From Gracilariopsis chorda (Eukaryota; Rhodophyta; Florideophyceae; Gracilariales; Gracilariaceae): DNA of 64,000 nt. This document shows positions 1 through 10,701 of the stretch, one piece after another. The stretch spans positions 1 to 64,000 of the forward strand of contig NBIV01000223.1 in the NCBI GenBank assembly GCA_003194525.1, in the 5' to 3' direction. The first letter of the stretch is position 1, and every line of letters begins with the position of its first letter. The notes under the pieces were generated by a model. That model saw only the letters and a list, made by a program, of their open reading frames with translations, was not told the DNA's origin and did not search any database. The translations under genes and the position numbers were made by a program.

Positions 1-213
1 GAATTCTCGTACAGAATGGGTCGCCGAATTGTTCTCGGATCATTTCTTCCGGTGATACCGGTAACAAAGTTTCCCGGTAACGGGTTCTCAGATTTATCTC
101 GCGATGCGAGTAGTTCGTCAAAATCAGCATCCTCGTCCCAGGTTTCTGGCCTAGCCTCGACGGCATGTTCCGGATCAATCCGGGTCTATAGCCATGAAGC
201 ATGGGACTGTTCA

Positions 214-2530
214 TCATCCTCCGTTGGGAGTGCTTCCCCACTTGTGGGTAACCGGCGATAAAGCGTCGGCCTGGGTGTTCTGCGCACACCTTTTTATAAA
301 TGACTTGAAAGTCATATCCGCGAGGCGGAGTCTCAGCGCATGAGGCGTCCCGACGGGTCGGAGATATTCATCAACCACCTCAATGAGGAATGATCCGTGT
401 ACACGGTGAAGTGAAATTCCCATAAGGTAGGGGCACAGAGTGGTCATCGCCCATACGACGGCGAGGCACTCTTTCTCCGATACGGAGTAGTTCCGCTCAT
501 GAACATTGAGCGAACGTGACCAATAACCAATTGGATGTCGTTCCCGCCTCGGGGGTGGTTTGAAAAAAGAGCACACTCGACTTGGTAGTCGCTCGAGTCC
601 GTATCTACGGAGTATGGCAACCCAAGTTTTGGGAGATGTAGGATTGGTGCTGATGTGACAGCCTCCTTTAAGGAGTTGAAAGGCTTCCGATTGCTCGGGC
701 GTAAAATATTCCCAGTTTTGGGGGGTTCCCCTTTCGCAACAACGCGTTCAGGGGCGCTGCAGTATCCGAAAAGTTCGGGATAAACCGTCGATAGACGTTG
801 ACCAGCCCAGAAAGCAGCGCAGTTCCGTTTGAGTACGGGGTTATTTCGCCTCAACGAGGGATTTGACTCGAGCTTTCTCGATCGCTAACCGTCCAGGACG
901 GATAATGTGACCCAGATACTTCACAGTATCTGTGAAAAACTCGCATTTCCTCAACTTGATGGTAATTCCCGCATCGCGGAGTACGGTGAGCATGTCTCGG
1001 ACGTGAGTGAGATGGTCGTTCCAACGAGTTGGAGAAGATGATGATATCATCAAGGTAGACCAGACAACTCCGCCACTTAAAGCGGTTGAGTAGAATATCT
1101 ACTGCACGCTGAAAGGTGGCGGGGGCGTTGGTTAACCCAAATGGCATCCGCTTGAAGCGGTACGTTCCTGCATGGCAGGTGAATGCGGTTTTTGTCGCGA
1201 TCCTCCTGTCTGACAGGTACTTCCCAATATCCCCAATTGGCATCAAGGGCCGTGAACACGGTTGCGTCTCCAAGGGAGTCAATGCACTCGTCCATACGAG
1301 GGATGGGGTACGTGTCCCTAACAGTCACGGCATTGAGCCGGCGGTAGTCGACACAGAACCTCCAGGTTCCGTCGGCCTTTAAAGCCAGTACAACTGGGGA
1401 TGCCCAGGGTGATTGAGTGGGCTCAATCACACCTGTGCGGAGCATCTTGTCCACCTGGGACTGCTCCTCTTCCCGAGCTTTCGGACCTGCCCTGTAAGGG
1501 GGTTGTGCAACCGGTCGCGCACCGGGGATTAAATCGATCCGGTGTTCCGTTGCATCAATCTCGCCAAGCGAGCCATCCCACATTGTGGTGAATTCCGATA
1601 ACATAGTACGGAGTTTGTCGCGGTGCGACTCTGGCACGTGGCTGAAGTCCAGCGCTTCAAGTGCTTTTTCCGGATCAATCCGGTCATTGCTCGATGGAGC
1701 ATTGTCCTGTGGAACAGGTGTGGTTCGCAATTCCGAGTTACTCGGTATGTTCGGCGCTGAAGTAGCGGTTTCCTCCCCCTCCTTAGACTTGACGTCTTCG
1801 GGCGGCGGGGCGAACTCCTCAGAAGAGGTGGTAACTCCGAGTACATCGGCGGCTGTCATCTTTGTTGGCAGCATTCCCATAGGATGGGGGGTTACACTCC
1901 CAATTACTTGGTGTTTGACCAGATACTGGGGGTGTTTGCCAAGGTTGGCAACCAATATCCGGAAAGGGACATCCGGGGAAATGAAGACAATTCCATTAGC
2001 CAGCGCCAGCTGGGATTTCTCGTACAACGAGGCGAGGGGTTGTATAACCCGAAGACCGTGTTGACGGGAATTTACCTGCACCCAGACTTGGGACTCAGCC
2101 GGTATAGAAACCGAGGCAGCGACGCGGAGCTTGGTGGACTCGCGGGACGCGGGCGGTGGTTCCTGCGCAGCAGGGAGCGGAACTTGTTTCCGAGAGGACC
2201 GCTTTAGCGGGCGGCGAACAATCGGAACCGACGATCCGTCTTCAAGTTCTACACGCCTGAGGCGGGGCCTGATTGCGTCGACAAATCTGTCGCAGTACTC
2301 ACATCCCAGTATGACTGGTGCTGCCAATTAACGGCAAACGATGAAGTCCAACTTCACCACAGAGGTACCAAGTCTCACGACGAGGTCCACTGTGCCCACC
2401 GTTTGTAACGGATTGTTGTTGGCATCCGAAATGTCGGGGACCACGTCAGAGCGGATACGCGACCGCACAAGCGGGGGTAACAATGATTCCACAACAAAGT
2501 TGGGGCCTGCACCTGTATCCAGGACGGTGA
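214..2530 (-). pseudogene. protease / reverse transcriptase / RNase H region of chromovirus copy A (fossil)
   Basis: Recognisable Ty3/gypsy pol motifs occur in order on the minus strand. They are an aspartic-protease DTGAG motif near 2520, RT motifs including CVDYRRLNAVT and YLDD near 1045-1065, and an RNase H region (YSVDTDSSDY and following) near 600. All have counterparts in copy B. The region is broken. The integrase would lie to the left of the window. Confidence 0.88.
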
Positions 2531-2787
2531 AAAACCTCACCATAAACTGGGGGTCAAGGCCAAGGTCGGCATAGACCTTATAATTGCGCTTGGCCAAGAC
2601 CAAGACTCTACCGGGAATCCGGGGATTTTTACTCCGTATCCACGGGCGACGCAACACACCGAGGTGCGCAGAGTCCGCGTCAGCGGTGTCTTTCCTCGAG
2701 AGGACTTTCACCGGGGAGCGAGGCGAGGACGCCTCGGGCGCCAACAGCCTCGTTCTTGAGGACGCCTCTCCCAAAGGGGAGACTCCC

Positions 2788-4963
2788 TCAGTTAGTTTTC
2801 CGCCTTCGGCTGTGGTTGGTTTCCTCGACAACGAGTGCTTCATCCCGTTGACGGGGGTTTCTATCCGCATAAGCGGGGGTTGCAACGGATGGTTGCGTGA
2901 TCTCCCGAATCGGGGTGTATGAAGCTTGCCGCGCACGCGGGGTCTGTGGTAGGGCGTGGGAAAAGTCCGTTTTAGCACGGAGGTAGGAAGCCGTCGGGAC
3001 GGAACGTTTCTCCTCTGGAGTGAGGGCCTCATAATGTGCCACCACCTTGGCCATATCCTTCAGTGAACAAATACACTGAGGAGAGGAATGGCCATGGGCA
3101 TAGCACAGGTGGCAAATGAGAGCCAGCACCGCGACACGCGGATTATTATTCCGAGTATCGGAGAAGCGAACCGCAGGGCGGGTGTCAGTCCATCCAGGCC
3201 GTTGATAACGGGATTGACCGTTTGAAAACGGGAGTCGTTGGGGTTGAACCCGACTGTTACCACCGTATAGAACGGGATCTTCTGTTCCCGTATCATGGGT
3301 CATCTCCGTCGTTGACGGTAACTCACTGGTGGGTATCGACACACCATCCCCCTGCGCTAAATGCACGGTATCAAATCCCTGTCCAGGGTTCCCATCCGCG
3401 GTGAGCGGGAGAGAGGAAGCTTCGCTTTCCAGCAACAACGCCTTGGCGGATTTAGACCGATTGTTCGGAGTTCTTGCACGAAGTGCATCCCTTCCGCTCG
3501 AGCGTGTTGGACCAGCTCGAGGTAGGTGATCCTTCGCTTGTCCTCCCGATAACGGGTAACTAAACTCCGGATTGCCGGGTCAAGACCATCAATGAACATG
3601 GTACTGCGCTCCCCAGCGGGTATACGTTACCACATCTGTGGAAAGCCTTGTTAAGGCGCACCGAGTAATCGGTCTCGGTCTCTCCAGCACGCTGGCGTGT
3701 ATCTCGCAAAGCGAGGATAGCCTGCTGAATAGCGGTGTTGGTGGCGTAGGAGCGCAGAAGATACTGCACAGCCTCCAGCCAGCAAGTAACTCCTCCCTCG
3801 GAGGCGCGAAAAGATCCTCTGACAGAGGTGTATTGGTCCTCCGCCACTCCCCGTAAGAAATACGGTAAAGCCAAATAGGCTTGTCCCTCATTCATACCGA
3901 GGATATCGGCCTCCGCTACAAAGCGGGATAGGAAATCCAGTACTAGGACTGGGTCCTCTCCAGTAAAATACTGGTTGCGGAGCGAGAGCTGCATTCGCTT
4001 AATGCATTCTCGCACCTTTCCCGTACCACGGGGCGTACGTCCAAGTGACGAATCTTCAAGCCGGTAGTACCGGTATGATAAAAGCTTCCGGTAATCCGGG
4101 TTTGTCGGTTTCAATTCCCGGAGACCGGGGTGTCTTCTCCCCTTCTGGCGGGTTCGGACCACACCTTCAGTGGCCGATGACCGCTTCGAGCGGGAGGAGT
4201 AGCCTCGCTTCTCGTCCTCCGAGTCGGAGTCCGAGGAGCTCGAGCTAACCGAATGGTTTCGGGATGAGTCCGACGATGTCGAAGAATCGGATTCCGAATA
4301 TTTTCGGTGGTGTTTCCGTCGGTGACGGCGTTTCTTCTTCCCAGCAAGCTGGTCGTTGTGTGATGCCTCGTTTACCGGATCACCCGGGGATGGTTTGTCC
4401 ATGAGGACGAACTGCTCCAGCGTCTCCAGGCGGGCACCAATCCGATCAAATCGGGCTTCAACTCCTTCGGTGAAGGCGGCGAGTTGTCCCAAACTCTCCA
4501 ACACGGAGTTGACGTCAGACCGTAAAATACGGAGTTCCTCGGCGACCTCCTTTACGGGGGTTGCGGAGACCACCTCTTGGAGGGATTTTAGTTCCCCTAC
4601 AAGGGTGTCATGGGCGGTCCACAGAGCGCGGACCTGGGATTCCAGGGAAGTCCCATGGGGGGTGTTATCGCCCGTTCCACGGGGCCTTGAAGCCGCGACA
4701 GCGGGAGCAGGCCGGGGTGCCTGGGGCACTGCGGCAACAGCCGGAGTCGATGCTGCATTCCCCTGCGGGGGTGATAACGAGGGCAAAAGGAGGTTCCGGG
4801 GTTCCCGGTCGGGGGTATCATTCCGCGATGAAGCGGCGCCAGCACGGCTGGAACTTGTCCGTATAGGGATACGGGGTACGAACCGAACTTCGGAAGTGTC
4901 CGCGTTGTCGCGGGAGCGACTACGCGTAACCACTGGCTCCGCATCGGAGGGATTTCTCGACAT
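2788..4963 (-). pseudogene. gag region of chromovirus copy A (fossil)
   Basis: The minus-strand reading begins MSRNPSDAEP at 4963, the same start as in copy B, about 105 bp inside the LTR. It covers a basic, Arg/Ser-rich N-terminal part, a coiled-coil stretch, a Ser/Asp-rich linker, a capsid-like helical region and a zinc knuckle of the CX2CX4HX4C type (CHLCYAHGHSSPQC, near 3100). The region is broken. It matches the copy B Gag over its length with few substitutions. Confidence 0.88.
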
Positions 4964-5068
4964 GAGAAAATACCGTTACGACGGGAAACGATCACGGAAC
5001 GTCCGGTGAATGAAAACAAACCTCGTAAGAGGGAAAACAAAAACCGATTCTAAGTCAGGAGACCACTT

Positions 5069-5876
5069 TGTGGTGCAATGCCCCAAAGGGGAAAAACACC
5101 GAAAGACGTCCGGGATCTTCCTCTCACGAGGTGAACCCAGTTGGGTAGAGCCCTCCCAGAGGTGTCACGGCGAAGCCGGTTTGTAAGACCAGGGACACCT
5201 GTCGCGACTCGCGCAGGAAGGTGAAGGCGAAGAATCGGTATCCGCGTGAGCGGGGTGTGATCCTCAGTAGAGGTATGTTTCCACGTAAGTGGGGGTGTGT
5301 GAGCGGATGCGCACACGAGGGCCGCGGATAGCGGGAGGTGCTACCCTAAAAAGGGGAAAGAGGAAGGACGAAGTGGGTCGCGAGAGCGACGAGCAGATAC
5401 GGCAATGCCAGTGGACAGGACTCCCTATACAGGGCGAAACACCAATATGATTGGAACAATTAGTACTCCCAATGATGGGTCTCCTTTAGATGTGCAAGGG
5501 GGGTGAACTTCCGTACACTACGGTGCTTCCCTCCAAGGAGGAGTTGAGAACACGCGGAGGCGGTAAAGCTCAGAGCCAATTCCCCAGGTTGGGGTCCCTT
5601 GTTGGGGAAGGTTTACTGGTGCGACGGCAGTGCGCCGTCGCACTAAGTACTAGCTTCCCAGAAATGGGTGTGAAAATAATAAATAAAATTAACTAAAATA
5701 CTCCACATTCCGTGGCAACATCCACTACTGTGGCCAACCGCCAATTGACCCAAAACCGTGTCCCACGTGTCCATACCCACCATTGTGGGGCGTAGTTCAT
5801 ATACACACTACACAACCGATAATATCGGGAAAGCGTTCAATTACCTAGAATCCCTCCCTGAGGGCGTTGCACTTCA
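5069..5876 (-). repeat. 5' LTR of chromovirus copy A (808 bp)
   Basis: On the minus strand the repeat starts TGAAGTGCAACG at 5876 and ends TTGCACCACA at 5069, giving canonical TG...CA termini. Its limits were set by comparison with the two LTRs of copy B. It has the same length (808 bp) as the 5' LTR of copy B and reads almost identically along its length, whereas the 3' LTR of copy B (833 bp) is clearly more divergent. Confidence 0.9.
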
Positions 5877-5898
5877 CATAGTACACGCGATACAGTCC

Positions 5899-6831
5899 TC
5901 AATCCGGAATTCCAGCACACTGCATGATCGTCGTATCAAGCTGCTTCTGTGGGTGCTGTGGGTGCTGCGGCTGCTGCGGTAGCTGCTGGGGCTGGTGCGA
6001 GGGAGAAGGGGTGATTTCATCCTCTTCAACTTCCATGGGAACTGACAGCTGCTCTTCTCGTTGTTCGGCTTGTGGCAGAGCAGGTTGCTGTGGCGGCTGT
6101 AAGTCGGCGGGAGTGATCTCATGCTCTTCCACTTCCATCGGAATGGGCATCTGTTGTTCATCTTCAACTGGTGGCAGAGAATGCTGCTGCGGCGGCTGTG
6201 AAGGAGCAGGATTGATCTTGCCCTCCTCCAATTCCATCGGAACGGGTATCTGTTCTTCTTCTTCAACTTGCGACAGAGGACGCGCATCTGTCTCCACTGT
6301 TGTGTTGCACTCATCATTGACAGCAGGCGCAGGCATTGGTGGGAGAGATGGAGGCATAGAAGATGAAGTCTTTCGTGATGTGGGCCTGGAATGACTTGCC
6401 CCAGCGACGCACGTGGGTGCAGGATTGACTTTGTCCTATTTCACGGCCGGAAAAATGGGTCCTTGCACATGCACTCCGCTCTCATTTACCGGCATCTCAT
6501 CTGGAGCGGGAGGAACTGGCAATCGTCGAGGTCGTCCAGCTCCTGGCCTTGCTCCGCCTGAGTTCACCCTGGCCCCTCCCGAATGTGCTCTGGCGCCTCC
6601 AGAATTCATTCTGGCCGCTCCCGAGTTGGCTCTGGCGCCTCCAGAATTTACCCTGGCACCTCCTGAATTTGCTCTAGCACCTCCATAATTCGCTCTGGCA
6701 CCTCCGGAATTTTCTCTGGCACCTCCGGAATTTGCTCTGACACCTCCAGAATTTGCTCTGGCTCCTGCAGAGTTCAGTCTGGCTCCTCCAGATTTCGGTC
6801 TGGCCCCACCAGATTTCGGTAGTGGACCTCC
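5899..6831 (-). pseudogene. tandem-repeat protein gene (heptad NSGGARA plus 33-residue E/P/Q repeats), interrupted by one stop
   Basis: The minus strand is open from 6831 to 5899 except for one in-frame TAG at 6438-6436. The upstream half encodes about a dozen copies of a seven-residue unit, NSGGARA-like (21-bp DNA unit, about 6549-6826). The downstream half has an ATG at 6357 and encodes three 33-residue units built around PMEVEEDEITPAPSQPPQQ, ending with a QPQHPQHP-rich tail and a stop at 5899. A TGA lies just upstream at 6834-6832, so either an exon junction or a lost start is needed there. The 5' LTR of copy A begins only 22 bp beyond the stop. The plus-strand frame over the same DNA is Cys/Gly-rich and less protein-like. 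I do not recognise the protein. It may be a host low-complexity gene damaged by one nonsense change, or two exons of a spliced gene. Confidence 0.45.
6549..6826. repeat. 21-bp tandem repeat array (about 13 imperfect units)
   Basis: The plus strand repeats a unit close to GCTCTGGCACCTCCAGAATT (21 bp with the last base), with point differences between units. Unit length is a multiple of three, and the minus-strand frame reads NSGGARA heptads. This suggests that it grew as a coding repeat. Confidence 0.85.
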
Positions 6832-7005
6832 TCACGCCATTTCAAATTAAAAAAAATAGAACCAATCAATTGAAATATTTTAAACCGCTAAACATTTTAC
6901 CAGAGTTCGAGAATAATTTCCAATTTAGAAAAAGTTGAAAGTGAAAAAGTGGTTGCAGTTTGTTGCTTTGTACCCACCGGGCCTAGTTGCATGAGCAATT
7001 AAAAA

Positions 7006-7449
7006 TTGCTGCAAGACTTATATTTACCCGATGCAGTCGTGCGCAGAACAAGGACTCTCTACACACTCCTGTTGGATTATGACGGGCGGAGTGTGCCCAG
7101 CGGGATTTCAAGCCGTTTGATGTTTAACCCGCGTCCGGTTGTAAGGATTGGTCTGCCTTTACTCACGAACCGAAGTGTGCTTTCCGGCCCCATGAGTTAC
7201 GATATGGTGGCCGCCCCGGACCCTGCAAAGCAAGCTGGTATTAGGTCCGGGAAACCCTCAGACTTCCTGATTGCCGTCAAACGGCCAGTATACCACAGAG
7301 GAGCACCTGACCTTTCCCATATCCGTGGTACTCAGTGGGTTACTCTTGTGGCGACCTGCACACGAGCTCGGCCTTGCCTAGGTCCCAGGCCAGCAAACAG
7401 TGCCCAAAGTAGCAAAAGGTTACGACACTGCGCTATTGGCCAAGCCTGA
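7006..7449 (+). CDS. unrecognised ORF of 147 aa
   Basis: The reading frame starts MLQDLYLPDAVV and ends CAIGQA. It has balanced composition, no evident membrane segment and no motif I recognise. It is higher in GC than the AT-rich stretch immediately before it (6840-6990) and lies just upstream of the CAG-rich repeat at 7.5-7.8 kb, so it may be part of a mobile element or chance. No close paralogue is visible in the window. Confidence 0.2.
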   Translation: MLQDLYLPDAVVRRTRTLYTLLLDYDGRSVPSGISSRLMFNPRPVVRIGLPLLTNRSVLSGPMSYDMVAAPDPAKQAGIRSGKPSDFLIAVKRPVYHRGAPDLSHIRGTQWVTLVATCTRARPCLGPRPANSAQSSKRLRHCAIGQA

Positions 7450-7490
7450 ATGGGATGCAAATTAGTGGTTAGGGTCAGCAAGCGAGATGC

Positions 7491-7556
7491 TTTTTGCACT
7501 GCGCCAGTGAAGTATATATGCTCTGTGCTTTTTGCTGCACTGGCGCAGTGCAAAAA
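7491..7556. repeat. perfect inverted repeat, 19-bp arms, 28-bp spacer
   Basis: The left arm 7491-7509 (TTTTTGCACTGCGCCAGTG) and right arm 7538-7556 are exact reverse complements. The spacer holds TATATATG. Both strands could fold to a stem-loop. The repeat sits at the edge of the CAG-rich interspersed repeat and may be a terminal or internal piece of a MITE-like element. Confidence 0.8.
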
Positions 7557-7559
7557 AGT

Positions 7560-7835
7560 AGTCACGTGTCGTGCAAGCCAGCTACTGCTGAGTGGCTGGC
7601 ACTACAGTCATTTATTGTAGTGCCAGCCACTGAGCAGCAGCGGCAGTCAACATGCAGCAGCATGCAGCAGCAGCCAATAAGCTGTACGCTTTGCTGCTGC
7701 TGCTGCTGCTGATGCTGAATTTGTTGAATTGAAAGGAGGCGTTGCGCCAAGAGAGGTTTTTGCACTCGCGTACGGGGGCGTGAGCTAGTGTTTATTGGCG
7801 CAACGCTTCCCGTCAGTCAACAATACCCCCCTCAT
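7560..7835 (-). repeat. CAG/CTG-rich interspersed repeat, copy 1
   Basis: Read on the minus strand, this segment has the same block order as the repeats near 22.3-23.2 kb. That order is a GAGGGGGGTATTGTTGACTG block, a GCGTTGCGCCAA inverted repeat (arms 7739-7750 and 7795-7806, exact), a (CAG)n island, then a TGGCTGGCACTACA block. The last block is itself an inverted repeat here (7585-7606 with 7616-7637, near-perfect). No transposase is encoded. It is probably a non-autonomous MITE-like family; the class is unproven. Confidence 0.65.
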
Positions 7836-8900
7836 ACATGTGTAAATCATCATAGTACGGGGTTTGTTGAGATAAGCGGTCATGTCTCAACACAAGTTGT
7901 GTGGTCACTTTGAGTCATGAAAGGCATGGAATTTCGCTTGCGCTTTTCTTCAAACTCAACTTGCTTAAAAGCTTACAGATACGTCTTCTAATTGCATTCA
8001 TTCTAACAGGTAACAATTTATCGATACAACTGTAACAACAAAGTAGGAAGTATGGGTGAGCTAAAGAAAAAGTTTGGCCGCAGTTCGCATTCGCGCCGCG
8101 GCAGCATATGAAAAAAAAACGTTGAATTTCTTCTCGAAAATTTTCTTGCTGAAACCTCTACATTGTCAACTCACAGCCATTAAATTCTGAATTCCTTTAC
8201 AGTTTTGCCTCTTAAGCAATTGTTACAATAATTACATCTGGCACGTAAGCCAGTCAGTCAAGCTTGATGGTATCAATTTAAACACTGGGCACAGTGAGTA
8301 CATGAAATCACCACTCCTAACGTGCCGTAGTGAAAGGACAAAATTTCCAGAAGTATTCATACTTTTATCTAAGTCTGCATTGTTCTTGTACATGTTTATA
8401 AGTGTCACAAGTGGTTGAGTTGTTCTACGCACGTCCAAAGTTAAAGAAAGGAGTGAATTAGAAGTCTAACATACTTAAAACTACCAATATTATTAAATAT
8501 TCTCCGTTTCTGCGAGAGAAATGTTGACACAAATCCATGCAGATTTTGGATACAACCTTTTGGTTAACTACGCCGGCACTTAGTCTTTTTTTTTTGAATA
8601 TCCGACCTTTTGATTTAAGCAGTGCAGTGGGATAGGAACAAGAATTGTTTCTTGCCAACAAATGATTTGAAAAAGAAAATCGAAAAGACTTGTAGTTTTA
8701 TGACGTTTCAATTTAGACCTTGGGGATGATTTACTAAGACAAAACGTTTGGGGGTTTCAATAATGTTATGATGGCGTGATGGTGTTGTATCTATTGATAA
8801 ATTGAGAGTTGCTGCTGTGTAAATTACTTGAAAACGAGCTTTGTCGTTCTGTGGCGGGTGCGCTGACCCCGCTCCAGAGCGATAAATTTTCAGCGAGTTC
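7836..8900. other. AT-rich stretch with no recognised gene
   Basis: Only short reading frames (under 70 codons) with no recognisable motif occur on either strand. This region separates the repeat at 7.6-7.8 kb from the promoter side of the WDR82 gene. I see no RNA gene or strong repeat in it. Confidence 0.5.
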
Positions 8901-8921
8901 AAGTCTGTTTCGTAGACGTCG

Positions 8922-9113
8922 ATTGGCTGCTACTCTGTCATTCCCTTCGGTTGTGAATTCTTGGAAGGCCCCAATATTTGGTCCGCACAGTAATCTTGCA
9001 AAAAAACGAGCAACGCCAATCTCCTATTGGCCAATCGAATACTGCCAATTAATGAACCAAAATACGGACCATCTTTCTAATTGCAAACCTTAACACGTTA
9101 TCAACTCTATTGG
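8922..9113 (+). promoter_or_regulatory. cluster of seven CCAAT/ATTGG boxes upstream of WDR82
   Basis: CCAAT or its complement ATTGG occurs at 8922-8926, 8971-8975, 9016-9020, 9026-9030, 9031-9035, 9045-9049 and 9109-9113. Four of them lie within 34 bp, and two abut as ATTGGCCAAT. This is about 300-490 bp upstream of the WDR82 start. CCAAT is the known site of the NF-Y/HAP complex in eukaryotes. That it drives WDR82 is inference from position. Confidence 0.5.
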
Positions 9114-9409
9114 TTACGTTATTTACGTAATTCGAAGGTAACAAAAAGTTGTGACGAAAGTGACGATTTTATGGTTAGAAACCAAGATTCGCGAACGCCA
9201 CACACGGGGACGATGAGCTGCAAGCTGGCTGTGTCGTGGAAAAATACACTTGTGCAGCCTGCTGTGTGGACCCATTGTTCTGGAAATCAAAAAGTACAAG
9301 ATCAGCTTTTCCCCATCTGTGCGAACCTTGGAGCAGCTATCGCCGTTGGCAGGAACCTTGGAATGGCAGCGCCGCGTTATAGCTCTGTGCTCGCAACAGA
9401 TCTTCAAAG

Positions 9410-10405
9410 ATGGAGTCCGGTCGCGAAGAACTTACAAATCAAATCGTGAAATCGTTCCAGGTTGCGCGAGTTCATCGTCAACATCAGCGACCTGTGGCAT
9501 GCCTTGACACCACCCAAGATGGCTCAATAACTGTCTCCTCAAGCTCGGACAACAACATCGTCGTGTACGATACCCTCGAAGGCACAGTTACTGGCAAAGT
9601 TCCCGTGCGAAAGTACGGAGCCGGGGTGATTCGATTCGTTCAGGACTCAAATCCTCCCACCGTGGTTACGGCCTCCACTGCCGAAGATAACAAAATCCGA
9701 GCGCTTGACATCGAATCACACAGTTACGTTCGTTACTTCGATGGCCATGACTCACAAGTTGTATCGATCGCTGCTTCCCCAGCCGGTCCGGATTTCATCT
9801 CTTGCTGTGAAGACTCCTATGTTATGCTATGGGACTGCCGTTCTGAAAACCCTCTTGGCCGGGTGAAGACGGATGGCACACCAGTCGTCGCCTATGATCC
9901 AAAAGGACTGATTTTCGGAGTCGCGTACAGAGCTGCAAACGCTAAGACCCTTGTTAAGTTGTACGATGCTCGAAACTACAAGGATGGTCCATTCCTTGAA
10001 TTCCCATTGAGCAATCCATCACACTCACTGCCTACATGCCTCAAATTTTCGTCAGATGGCGAATTCTTCCTTCTGGTTGACGCAGACAGCGACGCGAAAG
10101 TTTCAGTTTACGACGCATACAAGGGAGCCACATATCGCACCCTGTCCGGGCACAGTAATGCACGGGGCATTCCCCTGGAGGCCTCCTTCAGCCCAAACTC
10201 CGCTTTTATATCAAGCGGATCTGACGATGGATCGGTATACGTGTGGGATTTGCAGGCAGATACGCTTTTGCTCAACGTCCCCAGTATACATGCTATGGCA
10301 ACTACATGTACAATATGGAATCCAGTTTACGCATTACTCGTGACTGCCTGTCAAAACGTCGCATTTTGGCTACCGTCGGAGGATACTAAAGACAATTCAT
10401 ACTGA
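9410..10405 (+). CDS. WDR82: WD40-repeat protein, WDR82/Swd2 family
   Basis: The 331-residue product aligns along its full length with WDR82/Swd2. Shared landmarks are the N-terminal FQVARV segment, SSSSDNNIVVYD, a KYG turn, the Y(V/I)RYF.GH block, a LWD repeat (VMLWDCRSENP), YDPKGLIFGVA, VKLYDAR, LEASFSPNSAFISSGSDDGSVYVWD and the C-terminal VAFWLP. In animals and yeast this beta-propeller is a subunit of the Set1/COMPASS H3K4 methyltransferase, which it links to RNA polymerase II. It is also part of the PNUTS-PP1 or CPF termination complex. It acts in the nucleus. Known family members are about 310-330 aa, so this looks complete and is encoded in one exon. The start at 9410 fits the family N-terminus. 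It converges with RRP5, about 300 bp between stops. Function here is inferred from homology. Confidence 0.95.
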   Translation: MESGREELTNQIVKSFQVARVHRQHQRPVACLDTTQDGSITVSSSSDNNIVVYDTLEGTVTGKVPVRKYGAGVIRFVQDSNPPTVVTASTAEDNKIRALDIESHSYVRYFDGHDSQVVSIAASPAGPDFISCCEDSYVMLWDCRSENPLGRVKTDGTPVVAYDPKGLIFGVAYRAANAKTLVKLYDARNYKDGPFLEFPLSNPSHSLPTCLKFSSDGEFFLLVDADSDAKVSVYDAYKGATYRTLSGHSNARGIPLEASFSPNSAFISSGSDDGSVYVWDLQADTLLLNVPSIHAMATTCTIWNPVYALLVTACQNVAFWLPSEDTKDNSY

Positions 10406-10701
10406 GGTACAGTCGATTCACTCCTAGGCACTTCAATCCAAGGCATTCCCACACACAAGGGTAACATACAACACGAGAGCACAGCTGGGGTGGGCCACAC
10501 ACTTTAGACAAGGTGATCATCGTGATAGCTGAAGTCAAGTTTTATGGCAGCCCTCCTACATGCCCTTCCTCCGCGAACGGAAAGAGGGAAGTAAGCAACC
10601 GTGAGGCTGCATTGCCGTACCCTTCTGCGAAACTCGATCAAATACGATTGACCACAATATAGCTCTGAACATTGAGCACTGCAGCATTGGTTCATTGGTA
10701 A

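Larger units (their letters stand above)
1..5876 (-). mobile_element. Ty3/gypsy chromovirus copy A, 5' part, continuing beyond the window edge
   Basis: This LTR retrotransposon runs on the minus strand, starting with its 5' LTR at 5876 and leaving the window at position 1. In order it shows LTR, gag with a CCHC knuckle, protease, reverse transcriptase and RNase H. The integrase and 3' end lie outside. It is very similar to copy B (32085-43320): the Gag residues visible in both copies differ at only a few sites. The element is broken, with about half a dozen breaks, and is treated as a fossil. The near-identity of the two 5' LTRs suggests fairly recent activity of the family. The sequence just outside the LTR, on the 5877 side, is unrelated to either flank of copy B. 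Confidence 0.93.

Noticed and set aside
1116-2331. Plus-strand ORFs inside chromovirus copy A
   Set aside because: They are shadows of the minus-strand pol region.
7560-7835. CRISPR-like or satellite array at the CAG-rich repeat
   Set aside because: There are no regularly spaced identical repeats with unique spacers; the structure is triplet runs and inverted repeats in a eukaryotic setting.
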